DNA from: an uncultured Bacteroidales bacterium
Lineage (GTDB): Bacteria > Bacteroidota > Bacteroidia > Bacteroidales > UBA932
Assembly (NCBI GenBank): GCA_944325435.1
Contig: CALVAC010000012.1
Location: forward strand, 1-64,000
Direction of reading: 5' to 3'
Length of the DNA stretch: 64,000 nucleotides
The notes below the pieces were generated by a model that made no database searches, was not told the DNA's origin, and was given only the letters and a program-made list of their open reading frames with translations. This document shows, piece after piece, positions 35,855 to 44,888 of the stretch. Every line of letters begins with the position of its first letter. The first letter of the stretch is position 1. The position numbers were made by a program, and so were the translations under genes.

Positions 35855-37000
35855 CTACATTGTCGAGATTATGCCGAGGATGTCTGTGAGAGCTGTGAGG
35901 AGGAGATTGTCAGCATCTATGAGTATCTGAGGGCAGATTCCTGCCCCGTAGAGCGGAAGGATGATTATTGAGAGCACTATAATAATGTTGCTCAATGGAA
36001 TGCAGAGCAGGTTGGTAATCAGGAAGTATTGCGGAAAGGTGCCGAAATATAGCAGTACGGCGGGGGCGGTGAAGACCTGGCATGCAATGGAAAGCGCGCA
36101 TAGGGACCAGATATGCCGCAGCGAGTCCATAAGTGTCCCGGTCAGTCTGTGCCCTGTCTCCTCACAAGTCCCGTTGTCCGTAGCCCTGTCTCCATACATC
36201 TCCCACAGGCCATCGAGCGGCTTGTAGAGCAGGAATATTCCTGACATTGCCAGATATGACAGCTGGAAGCCGATGGAAGTCACCACCGATGGTGTCAGGG
36301 CCAGCTGGATGAGCAGGGCTATGCAGAAGATGTTTGTGTTTCCTGCAATCCGCCCTGTCAGCGTGGCGCATTCCCTGAGCAGGATGAAGAAGAAAGCTCT
36401 TACGAGAGATGGTACGGCCCCGGTCATTGCCGTGAAGAAAGCGGCTCCTCCCACAATGATGGCGGATCTGGCAAAGCGTACGGCAGGAGCGTTTCCGAGA
36501 ACGGAGAGTATCCTGGACACTACCAGATATATGATGCTAAGGTGCATTCCGGACAAGGCTAACAGATGGGATGCCCCGCTCTCCCGGAACGCATCTCTGA
36601 CATTCCTGTCCAGGCTGCCCTGGTCTCCGGTGAGGAAGGCCTTCACGAGGGCATTGCTGCCCTGGCTGGAGAATGGGATTCCGTCTATCAGTGACTTGAG
36701 CCTGTCTGCGCACCTGATGGCGAAGCCGCTCCCGTCAGGTCCGGAAATGTACGGTATGGAATGGATGAGCGAGACCGCCGCCCCGGCCGCAAGGAAGACT
36801 GCTGACAGCGGAAGCCATCCGATGCAGGCCCTGTGTTTCCAGATAATGACGGCAGCCAGACAGGTCAGTGTCAGGAGAATGCAGGATACGGTCTCGAGAC
36901 AGAAACGGTCTATATGGAATATCTGCAAAGAATAGCTTGCGGCAGCGACTCCTGCCGTGAAAGGAATGGCCAGCATCACAGATTCTCTCCCCACATCCAT
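35855..37000 (-). CDS. ComEC/Rec2-type competence domain protein, short form
   Basis: 381 residues from the ATG at 37000; an upstream start at 37060 would lie across the ackA promoter. Many hydrophobic helices and the ComEC core: LTGDQGSLDRNVRDAFRESGASHLLALSGMHLSI near 145-178 and FFTAMTGAVPSLVRAFFF near 205. ComEC forms the inner-membrane channel for transforming DNA. Typical Bacteroidales ComEC proteins are around 650-700 residues, with an N-terminal OB-like DUF4131 part and sometimes a C-terminal beta-lactamase-like part; the C-terminal part is missing here and the N-terminal one is short. It may still act as a channel. Divergent from ackA. Confidence 0.85.
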   Translation of the reverse strand: MDVGRESVMLAIPFTAGVAAASYSLQIFHIDRFCLETVSCILLTLTCLAAVIIWKHRACIGWLPLSAVFLAAGAAVSLIHSIPYISGPDGSGFAIRCADRLKSLIDGIPFSSQGSNALVKAFLTGDQGSLDRNVRDAFRESGASHLLALSGMHLSIIYLVVSRILSVLGNAPAVRFARSAIIVGGAAFFTAMTGAVPSLVRAFFFILLRECATLTGRIAGNTNIFCIALLIQLALTPSVVTSIGFQLSYLAMSGIFLLYKPLDGLWEMYGDRATDNGTCEETGHRLTGTLMDSLRHIWSLCALSIACQVFTAPAVLLYFGTFPQYFLITNLLCIPLSNIIIVLSIIILPLYGAGICPQILIDADNLLLTALTDILGIISTM

Positions 37001-37013
37001 TTCGTTCCGATTT

Positions 37014-37046
37014 TTTGCGAAAGTAGTGATAATTTTTATAACTTTG
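37014..37046 (+). promoter_or_regulatory. Promoter of ackA-ptb-buk
   Basis: TTTG (37014-37017), 21 bases, TAACTTTG (37039-37046): a full Bacteroidetes promoter. The start site should lie near 37053, about 43 bases before ackA. Confidence 0.78.
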
Positions 37047-37051
37047 CGACA

Positions 37052-37062
37052 TTGTGTCACAA
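37052..37062 (+). promoter_or_regulatory. Small palindrome at the ackA transcription start
   Basis: TTGTG-T-CACAA, a perfect 11-base inverted repeat exactly where transcription should start. The TTGTG/CACAA halves resemble sites of CRP/FNR-type regulators, though the spacer is shorter. A candidate operator; could be chance. Confidence 0.4.
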
Positions 37063-37095
37063 AAAATTAAAAGATAAAAATTTTAAGACGGAATT

Positions 37096-38316
37096 ATGAT
37101 AATCCTTGTTTTGAACTGCGGAAGCTCTTCCCTGAAGTACCAGCTTCTGGACATGAAAGGCGATGACATCTATGACCTTCTTGCTAAAGGTCTCGTGGAG
37201 AGGATAGGAATGGAAATGGGCTGTCTGAAGCACCAGGCTGCCGGGAAAGAGAAACTGGTCAGGGAGATGCCCATATCCGACCATACTGTCGGCATCAAGG
37301 CTGTGCTCGAGGCTCTGCTGGACAAGGAGTACGGCGTGCTTTCATCTCTCGAGGACATCGAGGCTGTGGGGCATCGTGTCGTGCATGGGGGAGAGGAGTT
37401 CTTCTGCAGCAAGCTCATCGATGACCAGGTCATATCGAGAATAGAGAAATGCTGTGACATAGCGCCTTTGCATAATCCTGCCAACCTGCTGGGCATAAGG
37501 GCGGTGCAGCATGCGCTGCCTACAGTTCCGCAGGTGGCGGTGTTCGATACCGCGTTTCACCAGACGATGCCGTCGTATGCATTTATGTACGCTCTCCCGT
37601 ACGAGTACTATGAAAAATACCGTATCCGCAGATACGGATTCCACGGGACCAGCCACAGGTATGTGTCTGCGAAAGGCGCTAAGTTCACCGGGCTGGAGCT
37701 GAACAATTCCAAGATCATAACATGCCATCTCGGCAACGGAAGTTCTGTCGCTGCCGTCGTGAACGGCAAGTCGATAGACACATCGATGGGTTTCACTCCG
37801 CTCGAGGGCGTCATTATGGGGACGAGGTGCGGTTGCATCGACCCTGATGTCGTGACTTATATCCAGGAGAAGGAGGGGCTTTCTCCTGAGGAGATGAGCA
37901 GGGTGATGAACAAGAAGAGCGGTTTTCTCGGACTGTCGTGCGTGTCTTCCGATGCCCGTGACCTCAATGATGCGGCCAATTCCGGGGATCCCAAGGCGAA
38001 GCTGACCCTGAAGAAGCTTGTCTATGATGTCACCAAGTACATAGGTGCTTACGCCGCCGTGATGAACGGGGTTGATCTGATAGTCTTTACCGGAGGGATA
38101 GGAGAAAACAACAGCCGTATGCGCCGCAGGGTTTGCGAGAACCTTTCCTATCTCGGCGTGAAGTTCGACTATGAGGCCAATGTGGCTACCGGCAAGGATA
38201 CCCTCATCTCCCTTCCTGATTCGAAGGTGAAGGTGGCGGTTATCGCTACGAACGAGGAACTGGTGATAGCCCAGGACACAATGCATATTGTCGTCAACGA
38301 GGAAGAGAATAACTAA
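37096..38316 (+). CDS. ackA: Acetate kinase
   Basis: 406 residues. Converts acetyl phosphate and ADP to acetate and ATP. Signature segments: VLNCGSSSLKYQL at the start, VGHRVVHGG near 95 (His/Arg), CDIAPLHNPANLLGI, VAVFDTAFH (catalytic Asp), YGFHGTSHRYVS, HLGNGSSVAAV, GFTPLEGVIMGTRCGCIDP and FTGGIGENN. First gene of an operon with ptb (12-base gap) and buk. The usual partner phosphotransacetylase (pta) is not here; the ptb enzyme may supply acyl phosphates, or pta lies elsewhere. Confidence 0.97.
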   Translation: MIILVLNCGSSSLKYQLLDMKGDDIYDLLAKGLVERIGMEMGCLKHQAAGKEKLVREMPISDHTVGIKAVLEALLDKEYGVLSSLEDIEAVGHRVVHGGEEFFCSKLIDDQVISRIEKCCDIAPLHNPANLLGIRAVQHALPTVPQVAVFDTAFHQTMPSYAFMYALPYEYYEKYRIRRYGFHGTSHRYVSAKGAKFTGLELNNSKIITCHLGNGSSVAAVVNGKSIDTSMGFTPLEGVIMGTRCGCIDPDVVTYIQEKEGLSPEEMSRVMNKKSGFLGLSCVSSDARDLNDAANSGDPKAKLTLKKLVYDVTKYIGAYAAVMNGVDLIVFTGGIGENNSRMRRRVCENLSYLGVKFDYEANVATGKDTLISLPDSKVKVAVIATNEELVIAQDTMHIVVNEEENN

Positions 38317-38328
38317 AAACCAATATTT

Positions 38329-39237
38329 ATGTTCACTAAATTCGAAGATATCTTTGCCGAACTTGCAGGAAGGGGGGCAAAAAAGAGAATGATAGCGGCG
38401 TGGGCTGTGGATGGCCATACCATTGCCGCCGCAAGCAAGGCCGTGGACCTCGGCATAGTGGAGGCCACTCTTGTCGGAGATGAGTCCCTTATCAAGGCAG
38501 AATGCGCAAGCCAGGGTATAGACATGGGCAAGTTCAGCATTGTCCATAACCCATCCGAACTGCCTGCTGTGGCAGAGGCGGTGACTATGGTCAACCACGG
38601 TGAGGGCGACATCCTTATGAAAGGTCTCTGCAGTACCGACAAGTTTATGAGGGCCATCCTCAACAAGGAGACCGGCCTGCTCCCTCCGAAGGCGGTGCTC
38701 AGCCATTGTGCCGTAATAGAGAACCCTAACTATCACAAGCTTCTGTTCATAGGTGATATGGCAGTGATCCCGGCTCCGGACCTTACCCAGAAAGTGGCTA
38801 TTCTGAACTATCTTGTCAATACTGCTCGTGCGATGGGTATCGACAGACCTAAAGTGGCTCTCATTGCAGCTACAGAGCAGATGCTCTACAAGATGCCGGC
38901 ATGTGTCGAGGCGGCTATCATCGCGAAGATGGTGGACCGTGGGCAGATCCGCAACTGTATCGCGGACGGCCCTCTCGCCCTCGATGTGGCGATTGACCAG
39001 GAGGCCGTGGAGATCAAGCATGTGGTGAGTCCTGTCGCCGGAGATGCCGACTGTCTCGTGTTCCCTAACATCGAGTCGGCTAATGTGTTCTACAAATGCA
39101 ACTCGAAACTTGCCGCCAATGTCAAGCAGGCCGGAATGGTGGTCGGAGCCAAGGTCCCTTGCGTCCTTTCGAGCCGTGCGGACAGCATAGATACGAAGCT
39201 GAATTCCATAGCTATTGCAGCTATGTCTGCAAAATGA
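38329..39237 (+). CDS. ptb: Phosphate butyryltransferase (phosphate acyltransferase family)
   Basis: 302 residues. Exchanges CoA for phosphate on butyryl-CoA (or branched-chain acyl-CoA). Family signs: KKRMIAAWAVDGHTIAAASKA at the start, GDILMKGLCSTDKFMRAILNKETGL near 92, LSHCAVIENPNYHKLLFIGD, ATEQMLYKMPACVEAA and DGPLALDVAID. Compared with Pta it has the short Ptb length and DILMKG motif. Located between ackA and buk; with buk it makes butyrate or branched short-chain acids plus ATP. Confidence 0.95.
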   Translation: MFTKFEDIFAELAGRGAKKRMIAAWAVDGHTIAAASKAVDLGIVEATLVGDESLIKAECASQGIDMGKFSIVHNPSELPAVAEAVTMVNHGEGDILMKGLCSTDKFMRAILNKETGLLPPKAVLSHCAVIENPNYHKLLFIGDMAVIPAPDLTQKVAILNYLVNTARAMGIDRPKVALIAATEQMLYKMPACVEAAIIAKMVDRGQIRNCIADGPLALDVAIDQEAVEIKHVVSPVAGDADCLVFPNIESANVFYKCNSKLAANVKQAGMVVGAKVPCVLSSRADSIDTKLNSIAIAAMSAK

Positions 39238-39243
39238 TGCTGT

Positions 39244-40359
39244 ATGGAAGGGAGAATACTGACGGTAAATACAGGTTCAACCTCCACTAAAATAGGATTT
39301 TTCGATTCGGGGCAGCTGGTATTCGAGGAGAAGGTGACTCTCAGTGCCGAGACCCTGGCGAAATACGGTTCTGTGATGGATCTCGAGACTGAGTTGAAGG
39401 ATGCCATCACAGAATTTCTTTTATCCAGAGGAGTGGAGCTGGAGACCATCGATGTGGTCATGGCAAGGGGCGGCCTGATAACTCCGGTAGTTACCGGGGT
39501 GTACAGGGTCAACAAGGCTATGAGGGATGCCCTCTATGAAGGGAAGGAAGGTGTCCATGCATGTAACCTGAGTGCAATCATAGCGGATGATATGGCATCT
39601 GTTGTCAATGACCTGAGACGGGCGAAAGGTATGCCGGACTGTACCGGGGCATTCATTGCGGATCCTCCCATGGCGGATGAGATGCTGCCTGAACTCAAGA
39701 TAGGGGGGCGTCCTGAATTTCCGAGACGGACCCTGTTCCATGCCCTGAACTCGAGGGCGATGGTCAGGCGTTACGCCCGCAGTGTGGGGAAGTCCGTCAA
39801 GGATGTGACCGCCATTGTTGCACATCTCGGAGGAGGTGTGTCCGTGTCTCTGCATATGGGAGGGCGAGTGATTGACACCAACGATGCCCTTGGGGGCGAT
39901 GGTCCTGTAGCTACGGAGCGTGCCGGGACGGTGCCTGCATTCCCTCTCGTGGAGATGTGTTTCAGCGGAAAGTACACCAAGGAGGAGGTGAAGAGACTTA
40001 TCGTAGGTCGGGGAGGTGTGATGTCCTACTTCGGCACCAATGATTTCAGGGAGGTCGTCCGTATGGCAAGAGAGGGCGACGCGGATGCTGACCTGTTCAT
40101 AACAGGATATTGTGCAGGAATATCCAAATATATTGGCTATTTTGCCCCTGTGGTCTGCGGAAAGGTGGATGTGATAATCATTACTGGAGGCATAGCGCAT
40201 GAGAAAGGGGTGACAGATGCCATTGCCCGCAGGGTGGGCTTCATTGCTCCTGTAGTGGTCTATCCTGGAGAGAACGAACTTACATCCCTCGCTGAGAACG
40301 GTTATGGCATACTTTCTGGAGAATTCGAAGTGCGGACATACGACCCGAACAGGTTGTAG
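39244..40359 (+). CDS. buk: Butyrate kinase
   Basis: 371 residues, ASKHA-fold acyl kinase. Butyrate kinase-specific segments: RILTVNTGSTSTKIGFFD, VMARGGLITPV, FIADPPMADEM, FHALNSRAMVRRYA, AHLGGGVSVSLHMGGRVIDTNDALGGDGP, ERAGTVP, IITGGIAHEK and VYPGENELTSLAENG. It makes butyrate and ATP from butyryl phosphate; isobutyrate and isovalerate are also possible. Starts 6 bases after ptb. Its last 58 bases overlap the 3' end of a convergent serine hydrolase gene. Confidence 0.96.
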   Translation: MEGRILTVNTGSTSTKIGFFDSGQLVFEEKVTLSAETLAKYGSVMDLETELKDAITEFLLSRGVELETIDVVMARGGLITPVVTGVYRVNKAMRDALYEGKEGVHACNLSAIIADDMASVVNDLRRAKGMPDCTGAFIADPPMADEMLPELKIGGRPEFPRRTLFHALNSRAMVRRYARSVGKSVKDVTAIVAHLGGGVSVSLHMGGRVIDTNDALGGDGPVATERAGTVPAFPLVEMCFSGKYTKEEVKRLIVGRGGVMSYFGTNDFREVVRMAREGDADADLFITGYCAGISKYIGYFAPVVCGKVDVIIITGGIAHEKGVTDAIARRVGFIAPVVVYPGENELTSLAENGYGILSGEFEVRTYDPNRL

Positions 40360-41636
40360 TCAGGCAGGCAGGAACTGTATGTCTCCCTGCATTTCCTGAA
40401 CAATGTAGAGACATATTTCGAGAAGTACGGGCCCCGGTAGGTGCCCGTATTCGTTATCATTATCCAGCATTCCCCGTCCGGGTAGCATTTGACGAGCGCG
40501 GATGTGCCGGAAAGCGTGCCTGTCCTTGTCCATTCCCCGTCAGGCTTCGTGTCATTCCAGCCGAGTGAAAATGTCTGAGGGTCGAAATATTCCGTCATTT
40601 CAGCGACGCTTTCCGCGCTTATTATGTCCGGGACTTCAGGTCTTCCGTTTATTCCGGCTACGAACCTGCACAGTTCCGCCGGAGAACCTACCCATGCTCC
40701 AGCCCCGGAAAGACCGGTTATGTTGCTCCCTCCGTAGCATTTCTCGACCATCCTTCCGCTCAGATTGTATTCTTCACACGGTTCTGATCCTGCCTGCATG
40801 TAGTATTTCACCTCGTTGGGATATTTTTCCTCGTAGTAGTTCCTCGCTATGTGCATGTCGTAGCATCCGGCAGGTTTCAGGATATTTTCCTGGATATAGT
40901 CCTCGTATGTCTGGCCTGACAGTTTCTCTATCACAAGCGACAGGAGCAGGAATCCGAAGTTTGAATACTGTTGGGATGTGCCCGGGGCAAAGCCAAGCCA
41001 CCTTGATAGTTCGCACTGCACGAGCGTATGGCTGTCTGGTGCCGAGTCGAGATGGAACTGCCTTATGATGTCCTGGGATGAGAACATCGGATCCCCGTGT
41101 CCGGTGGAGAAACCTCCCTGATGCCGGAGGAGCTGCTCGATGGTGATTCCGAATATCCTCCTGTCCCGTATCGCTTTTGTGAATGTGGTGTCGTTCAGTA
41201 TGCCGCAAGGACCGAACACCGTGTCCCTCAACGACAGAAGCCCCTGCTCTTTAAGTTTCATGATTCCGGTGGCTGTTATGAGCTTCGATACCGAGGCCAT
41301 CCTGAGTATGTTTCCCGGTTCCATTCTGACGCTGTCTTCCACATCTGCCCAGCCGTATCCTTTGGCGTACACGAGGGAATCGTTCCTCATTATGGCAAGT
41401 GACGCTCCCCGGATTTCCCATCTCTTGAGAAATTTCTCTATGGAGCTGTCCATTCCGGTGAGTTCGGGTATGTCTGACATCCCGTTGGACAGGGTGTCAT
41501 TGAGTCTGACCGGAACAGGTGCCGGCCGTGCGGACTCTTCTGCCTTTTCCCTGCCCTTCCTCTGTCCGGAAGCTGATGATATGATCACGGCGATGGCGCA
41601 GAACAGCGCGGCGGAAACTGGCACCCATTTCTTCAT
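40302..41636 (-). CDS. Secreted class-C beta-lactamase-like serine hydrolase
   Basis: 444 residues. A signal peptide (VSAALFCAIAVIISSASG) is followed by a serine beta-lactamase / PBP-like fold: nucleophile Ser in MASVSKLI near 118 (SxxK), the Tyr-Ser-Asn motif QQYSNFGF near 233, and TRTGTLSGTSA near 379 in place of KTG. Such proteins act as esterases, D-aminopeptidases or peptidoglycan endopeptidases; activity on beta-lactams cannot be assumed. The last 58 bases overlap the buk 3' end in antisense. Begins 2 bases after the cytidylate-kinase-like gene. Confidence 0.92.
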   Translation of the reverse strand: MKKWVPVSAALFCAIAVIISSASGQRKGREKAEESARPAPVPVRLNDTLSNGMSDIPELTGMDSSIEKFLKRWEIRGASLAIMRNDSLVYAKGYGWADVEDSVRMEPGNILRMASVSKLITATGIMKLKEQGLLSLRDTVFGPCGILNDTTFTKAIRDRRIFGITIEQLLRHQGGFSTGHGDPMFSSQDIIRQFHLDSAPDSHTLVQCELSRWLGFAPGTSQQYSNFGFLLLSLVIEKLSGQTYEDYIQENILKPAGCYDMHIARNYYEEKYPNEVKYYMQAGSEPCEEYNLSGRMVEKCYGGSNITGLSGAGAWVGSPAELCRFVAGINGRPEVPDIISAESVAEMTEYFDPQTFSLGWNDTKPDGEWTRTGTLSGTSALVKCYPDGECWIMITNTGTYRGPYFSKYVSTLFRKCRETYSSCLPDYNLFGSYVRTSNSPESMP

Positions 41637-41638
41637 CC

Positions 41639-42250
41639 CTATGCCAGTCTGCCTGCCCTGCGGGCGAATTCTATGATATATTCTGCGGTCTTTTCTATGC
41701 CGAGTATGGATGAGTCCATACAGAGGTCATAGTTGGCGGCGACACCCCAGTTGCCGAAAGTGAAGTAGTTGTAGTAGGTCTCCCTTTTGCGGTCATTCTT
41801 GTGGATGATGTCCTCCGCCTTGTCCTCCGGCAGCCCCATCCTTTCAGCCACTCTCCGTATCCTGTCCTCAAGCGGGGCCGAGATGAACACATCGAGGGTG
41901 TTCCCCCGGTCGCGGAGGATATAGTCCGCACACCTTCCGACAATCACGGCAGACTCGTGTTCGGCTATGTCCCTGATGACATTGCTCTGTATCTTGAACA
42001 GTGCGCTTTCATCTATGCAGCTTCCCATCTGTCCGAAACCCTGTGGGGAGAAGAATGAGGAGAAAGAGAATATGCTCCTTTTCTCATCGTTCTTTATGAA
42101 CAGGTCCGGGCTGAATCCGCTCGCTTCTGCCGCCTTTGAGATCAGCTCATTGTCATAGACCTTTATGCCGAGCTGCCTGCCGATTTCGAGAGCCACGAGC
42201 TTGCCTCCACTCCCGAATTGCCTTCCTACGTTGATTATCAGTCTTTTCAT
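41639..42250 (-). CDS. Cytidylate kinase-like protein
   Basis: 203 residues of the cytidylate_kin2 family (PF13189). P-loop INVGRQFGSGGKLVA at 6-20, then LGIKVYDNELI, VIVGRCADYIL near 104, LDVFISAPLEDRIRRVAERMGL and DRKRETYYNYFT. The family is related to, but distinct from, Cmk; the true substrate is unknown. It lies in a minus-strand run with the MATE exporter upstream (39-base gap) and the serine hydrolase downstream. Confidence 0.92.
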   Translation of the reverse strand: MKRLIINVGRQFGSGGKLVALEIGRQLGIKVYDNELISKAAEASGFSPDLFIKNDEKRSIFSFSSFFSPQGFGQMGSCIDESALFKIQSNVIRDIAEHESAVIVGRCADYILRDRGNTLDVFISAPLEDRIRRVAERMGLPEDKAEDIIHKNDRKRETYYNYFTFGNWGVAANYDLCMDSSILGIEKTAEYIIEFARRAGRLA

Positions 42251-42289
42251 GATATCTCTCCAGTTTATTGCGTTCTTATGGGTGTAGTC

Positions 42290-43678
42290 CTATATCTTGC
42301 TTCCGAGAACTGCCGGGTCATCCCCGTCCTTGAGTTTCCCGAGCTTCTTCAGCAGCTGTATTATCAGGATTATTGTCATTATGCTTGCAAAGGCATCGCT
42401 GATAGGGAAGCTCCACCAGATGCCATCTGCATCAAGTGCAAGCGGCAGCAGGTAAAGTACAGGCAGCAGGCAGAGTATCTGTCTCGAAAGGGAGAGGAAA
42501 ATGGATTTCTGTACCATCCCGAGACACTGGAAGAGGTTTGTGGACACTATCTGGAATCCCACCAGCGGGAATATCAGATTCATGATCCTGAGCCCGTGGT
42601 TGGCTGTGGCTATGAGTCCTTCATCGGTGGTGAATATCCGGGTCACTGCATTCGGGAAGAATACCGACATTATGAAGCAGAGGGTGGTGACGACAGTCGC
42701 ATATAGCACTGCCTTCTTGTACACTTCCTTCACCCTGCTGTATTTCCGTGCCCCGTAGTTGTATCCTGCAATGGGCTGCATCCCCTGGTTGAGACCCGAG
42801 CATATCATGACGAATATGAATGTCAGCCTGTTGTCTATGCCGTATGCCCCTATGCCAATGTCTCCGCTGTATTTGCGGAACTGCTGGTTGATGAACAGGG
42901 TGACGAGACATGCTGCCGTGTTCATGAGGAACGGCCCGAAACCTATGGCAAACGAGTCTTTCGCTATCCTCCAGTCCAGCCTGATGATGCCTTTCTCGAA
43001 ATGTACCGTCCTTCTGGTGTCACTGAAGTGTAACATAGAGAATACAAGGGATATCGTCTGGGCGATGACTGTGGCAAGTGCAGCCCCCCTGATGCCCATG
43101 TCGAGCCAGAATATGAACACCGGTGCCAGAATTATGTTCAGAGCCACTGACAGAAGTGTCAGGTTCATCGCTTTTCTCGGGCTACCGGATGCCCTGAGCG
43201 CCCCGTTGAGTCCGAAATATACGTGGGATATTATGTTCCCGTACAGGATAATCTGCATATATTCCCTCGCGTATGCTATCGTGTTTTCGCTCGCACCGAA
43301 GAAGAAGAGTATCGGATCGAGGAAAATGAGGGCGACCATCATAAATGCAAATCCTATGATGATGTTCAGTGTCACTATGTTGCTCAGCACCTTGTTGGCT
43401 GCGGCATAGTTCTTCTGGCCGAGCAGTATCGACAGGATGGTGGCTCCTCCTATCCCTACCAGGGTGCCGAATGCTGTGGAGAGGTTCATCAGCGGAAAGG
43501 TGACAGCAAGACCTGAAATTGCCATGGCTCCCACGCCCTGACCGATGAAGATGCTGTCTATCATATTGTATAGTGATGACGCCGTCATCGCTATGATGGC
43601 CGGCAAGGCATACTCCTTGAGAAGCTTGCCGATCGGTTCTGTCCCGAGTTCTACAGGTACCGAACTCTTTCCCGTCAT
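42290..43678 (-). CDS. MATE-family efflux transporter
   Basis: 462 residues with twelve predicted membrane helices. Family segments: LLKEYALPAIIAMTASSLYNMIDSIFIGQGVG split over 14-43, GIGGATILSILLGQ near 77, LNGALRASGSPRKAMNLTLLS near 160, GLNQGMQPIAGYNYGARKYSRV near 300. MATE proteins export cationic drugs or organic compounds in exchange for Na+ or H+. The start overlaps the FKBP stop as TAATG (one shared base), so the two are translationally coupled. Confidence 0.95.
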   Translation of the reverse strand: MTGKSSVPVELGTEPIGKLLKEYALPAIIAMTASSLYNMIDSIFIGQGVGAMAISGLAVTFPLMNLSTAFGTLVGIGGATILSILLGQKNYAAANKVLSNIVTLNIIIGFAFMMVALIFLDPILFFFGASENTIAYAREYMQIILYGNIISHVYFGLNGALRASGSPRKAMNLTLLSVALNIILAPVFIFWLDMGIRGAALATVIAQTISLVFSMLHFSDTRRTVHFEKGIIRLDWRIAKDSFAIGFGPFLMNTAACLVTLFINQQFRKYSGDIGIGAYGIDNRLTFIFVMICSGLNQGMQPIAGYNYGARKYSRVKEVYKKAVLYATVVTTLCFIMSVFFPNAVTRIFTTDEGLIATANHGLRIMNLIFPLVGFQIVSTNLFQCLGMVQKSIFLSLSRQILCLLPVLYLLPLALDADGIWWSFPISDAFASIMTIILIIQLLKKLGKLKDGDDPAVLGSKI

Positions 43679-44859
43679 TATTCCTCCTCTTCTTTTACCA
43701 CGGTGATGTCGAACCTGAGAGGGGCGTAGCTCGGAATGACTGAACCGCTGCCGCTGTATCCGTATCCAAGGCTTGAATAGAATATGGCTGTGGCAGTCTC
43801 TCCTGGCGTATATCCTTCCGTCAGATTGCCGTCTGTATCCTTTTCCGTTTCCTCGTTGTGGAGATGTTTCAGCATTGACTTGAATCCGTTGATCAGGTCA
43901 CTGGACTCTCCGAGGGTGATTGATGTCGAGTCGTTTGTCCATTTGACCTCGACAGGGGCGTATGTCCTGGCCGGGTTGTAGATGTTGTGTACTTTAGCCG
44001 TGTCTGCAATGGTGGTATCGAACACCTGTCCGTCGAGCCTGCGTCCGGTATAGTTGATAAGGATTGTCGAATCCGTCTCGAAGTTCATTGCAGGGCTTCC
44101 ATCCTCACCCTTTTCCAGATGGTTGAAATACTGCCTGAAAAGGAATCCGGTGTATGTCGTGTCCCAGCAGTACGGATATTCCACTTTATCAGGACCGGTA
44201 TACGGTGCATCTTCTGTCGCATCGGGATTATCAGGGTCAAGCCCCTGGATATTCTGTCTCCAGTATCTGTCCATCTCTTCGCGCTGGTAGCGCAGAATGT
44301 CATTGGTGGCATCCACGACCTTTATCTCATAGATGTAGTTCGTGCCGTTCGTGACATTGGCGATGTATTCTTCCTCTGTCGCATATCTTGTGCTTGTTAC
44401 CAGCCACGAAGGTACCACCGCCTTCCTCGTGCCTCCTATGGTCATGCCGGATATCATGTCGCGTACACCGACATTCAGGGCAGCATCGCTGTTTGTCCAT
44501 ACTTCCGGTCCGTAATAGTAGGACTTGTCATAGTTTAAATCTGTCTTGTGGGACAGTTCTTCTGAATTGGTGTCGATGATTGTCCCGTTCAGGTCCGTGC
44601 ACGTGTAGTCCACCATAAGGTAAACCGAATCGGTCACGACATCCCCATCCGGAACCTGATCGTCTTCCAGAAGATATATTCCGCTGCCCGTCTTTTCCCA
44701 CATGTATTCCGGATGCTTCTCTTTCTGGACTGTCACCCATGCATCGAAATATCTTTTCTCGTCCTCTCCTGACGAGGTTTCGCGCTCCTTTGCGCAAGAG
44801 ACTGCTAGCAATGCTGCCGCAGATACGGTTACCGCTGTGACTGTTCTTCTCATCCCCAT
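43678..44859 (-). CDS. FKBP-type peptidyl-prolyl isomerase lipoprotein, two domains
   Basis: 393 residues. Lipoprotein signal with Cys at LLAVSCAKE. Two FKBP-like domains: about 60-200 (SVYLMVDYTCTDLNGTIIDTN, LNVGVRDMISGMTIGGTRKAVVPSWL) and about 245-390 (ILINYTGRRLDGQVFDTTI, LINGFKSMLKHL, AIFYSSLGYGYSGSGSVIPSYAPLRFDI). They should assist folding in the periplasm or on the surface, although several catalytic aromatic positions differ between the copies. It lies between a second FKBP-like lipoprotein (29-base gap) and the coupled MATE gene. Confidence 0.9.
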   Translation of the reverse strand: MGMRRTVTAVTVSAAALLAVSCAKERETSSGEDEKRYFDAWVTVQKEKHPEYMWEKTGSGIYLLEDDQVPDGDVVTDSVYLMVDYTCTDLNGTIIDTNSEELSHKTDLNYDKSYYYGPEVWTNSDAALNVGVRDMISGMTIGGTRKAVVPSWLVTSTRYATEEEYIANVTNGTNYIYEIKVVDATNDILRYQREEMDRYWRQNIQGLDPDNPDATEDAPYTGPDKVEYPYCWDTTYTGFLFRQYFNHLEKGEDGSPAMNFETDSTILINYTGRRLDGQVFDTTIADTAKVHNIYNPARTYAPVEVKWTNDSTSITLGESSDLINGFKSMLKHLHNEETEKDTDGNLTEGYTPGETATAIFYSSLGYGYSGSGSVIPSYAPLRFDITVVKEEEE

Positions 44860-44888
44860 CTATTATGTTCAACCTGCAAATATATGAA

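Noticed and set aside
37342..39021. 559-codon minus-strand open frame across ackA and ptb
   Set aside because: It lies antisense to two clearly recognised enzymes, has a His-rich composition typical of reversed GC-rich codons, no domain and no promoter. It is a shadow.
39421..40200. 259-codon minus-strand frame inside buk
   Set aside because: Antisense to butyrate kinase motifs; composition is artefact-like.
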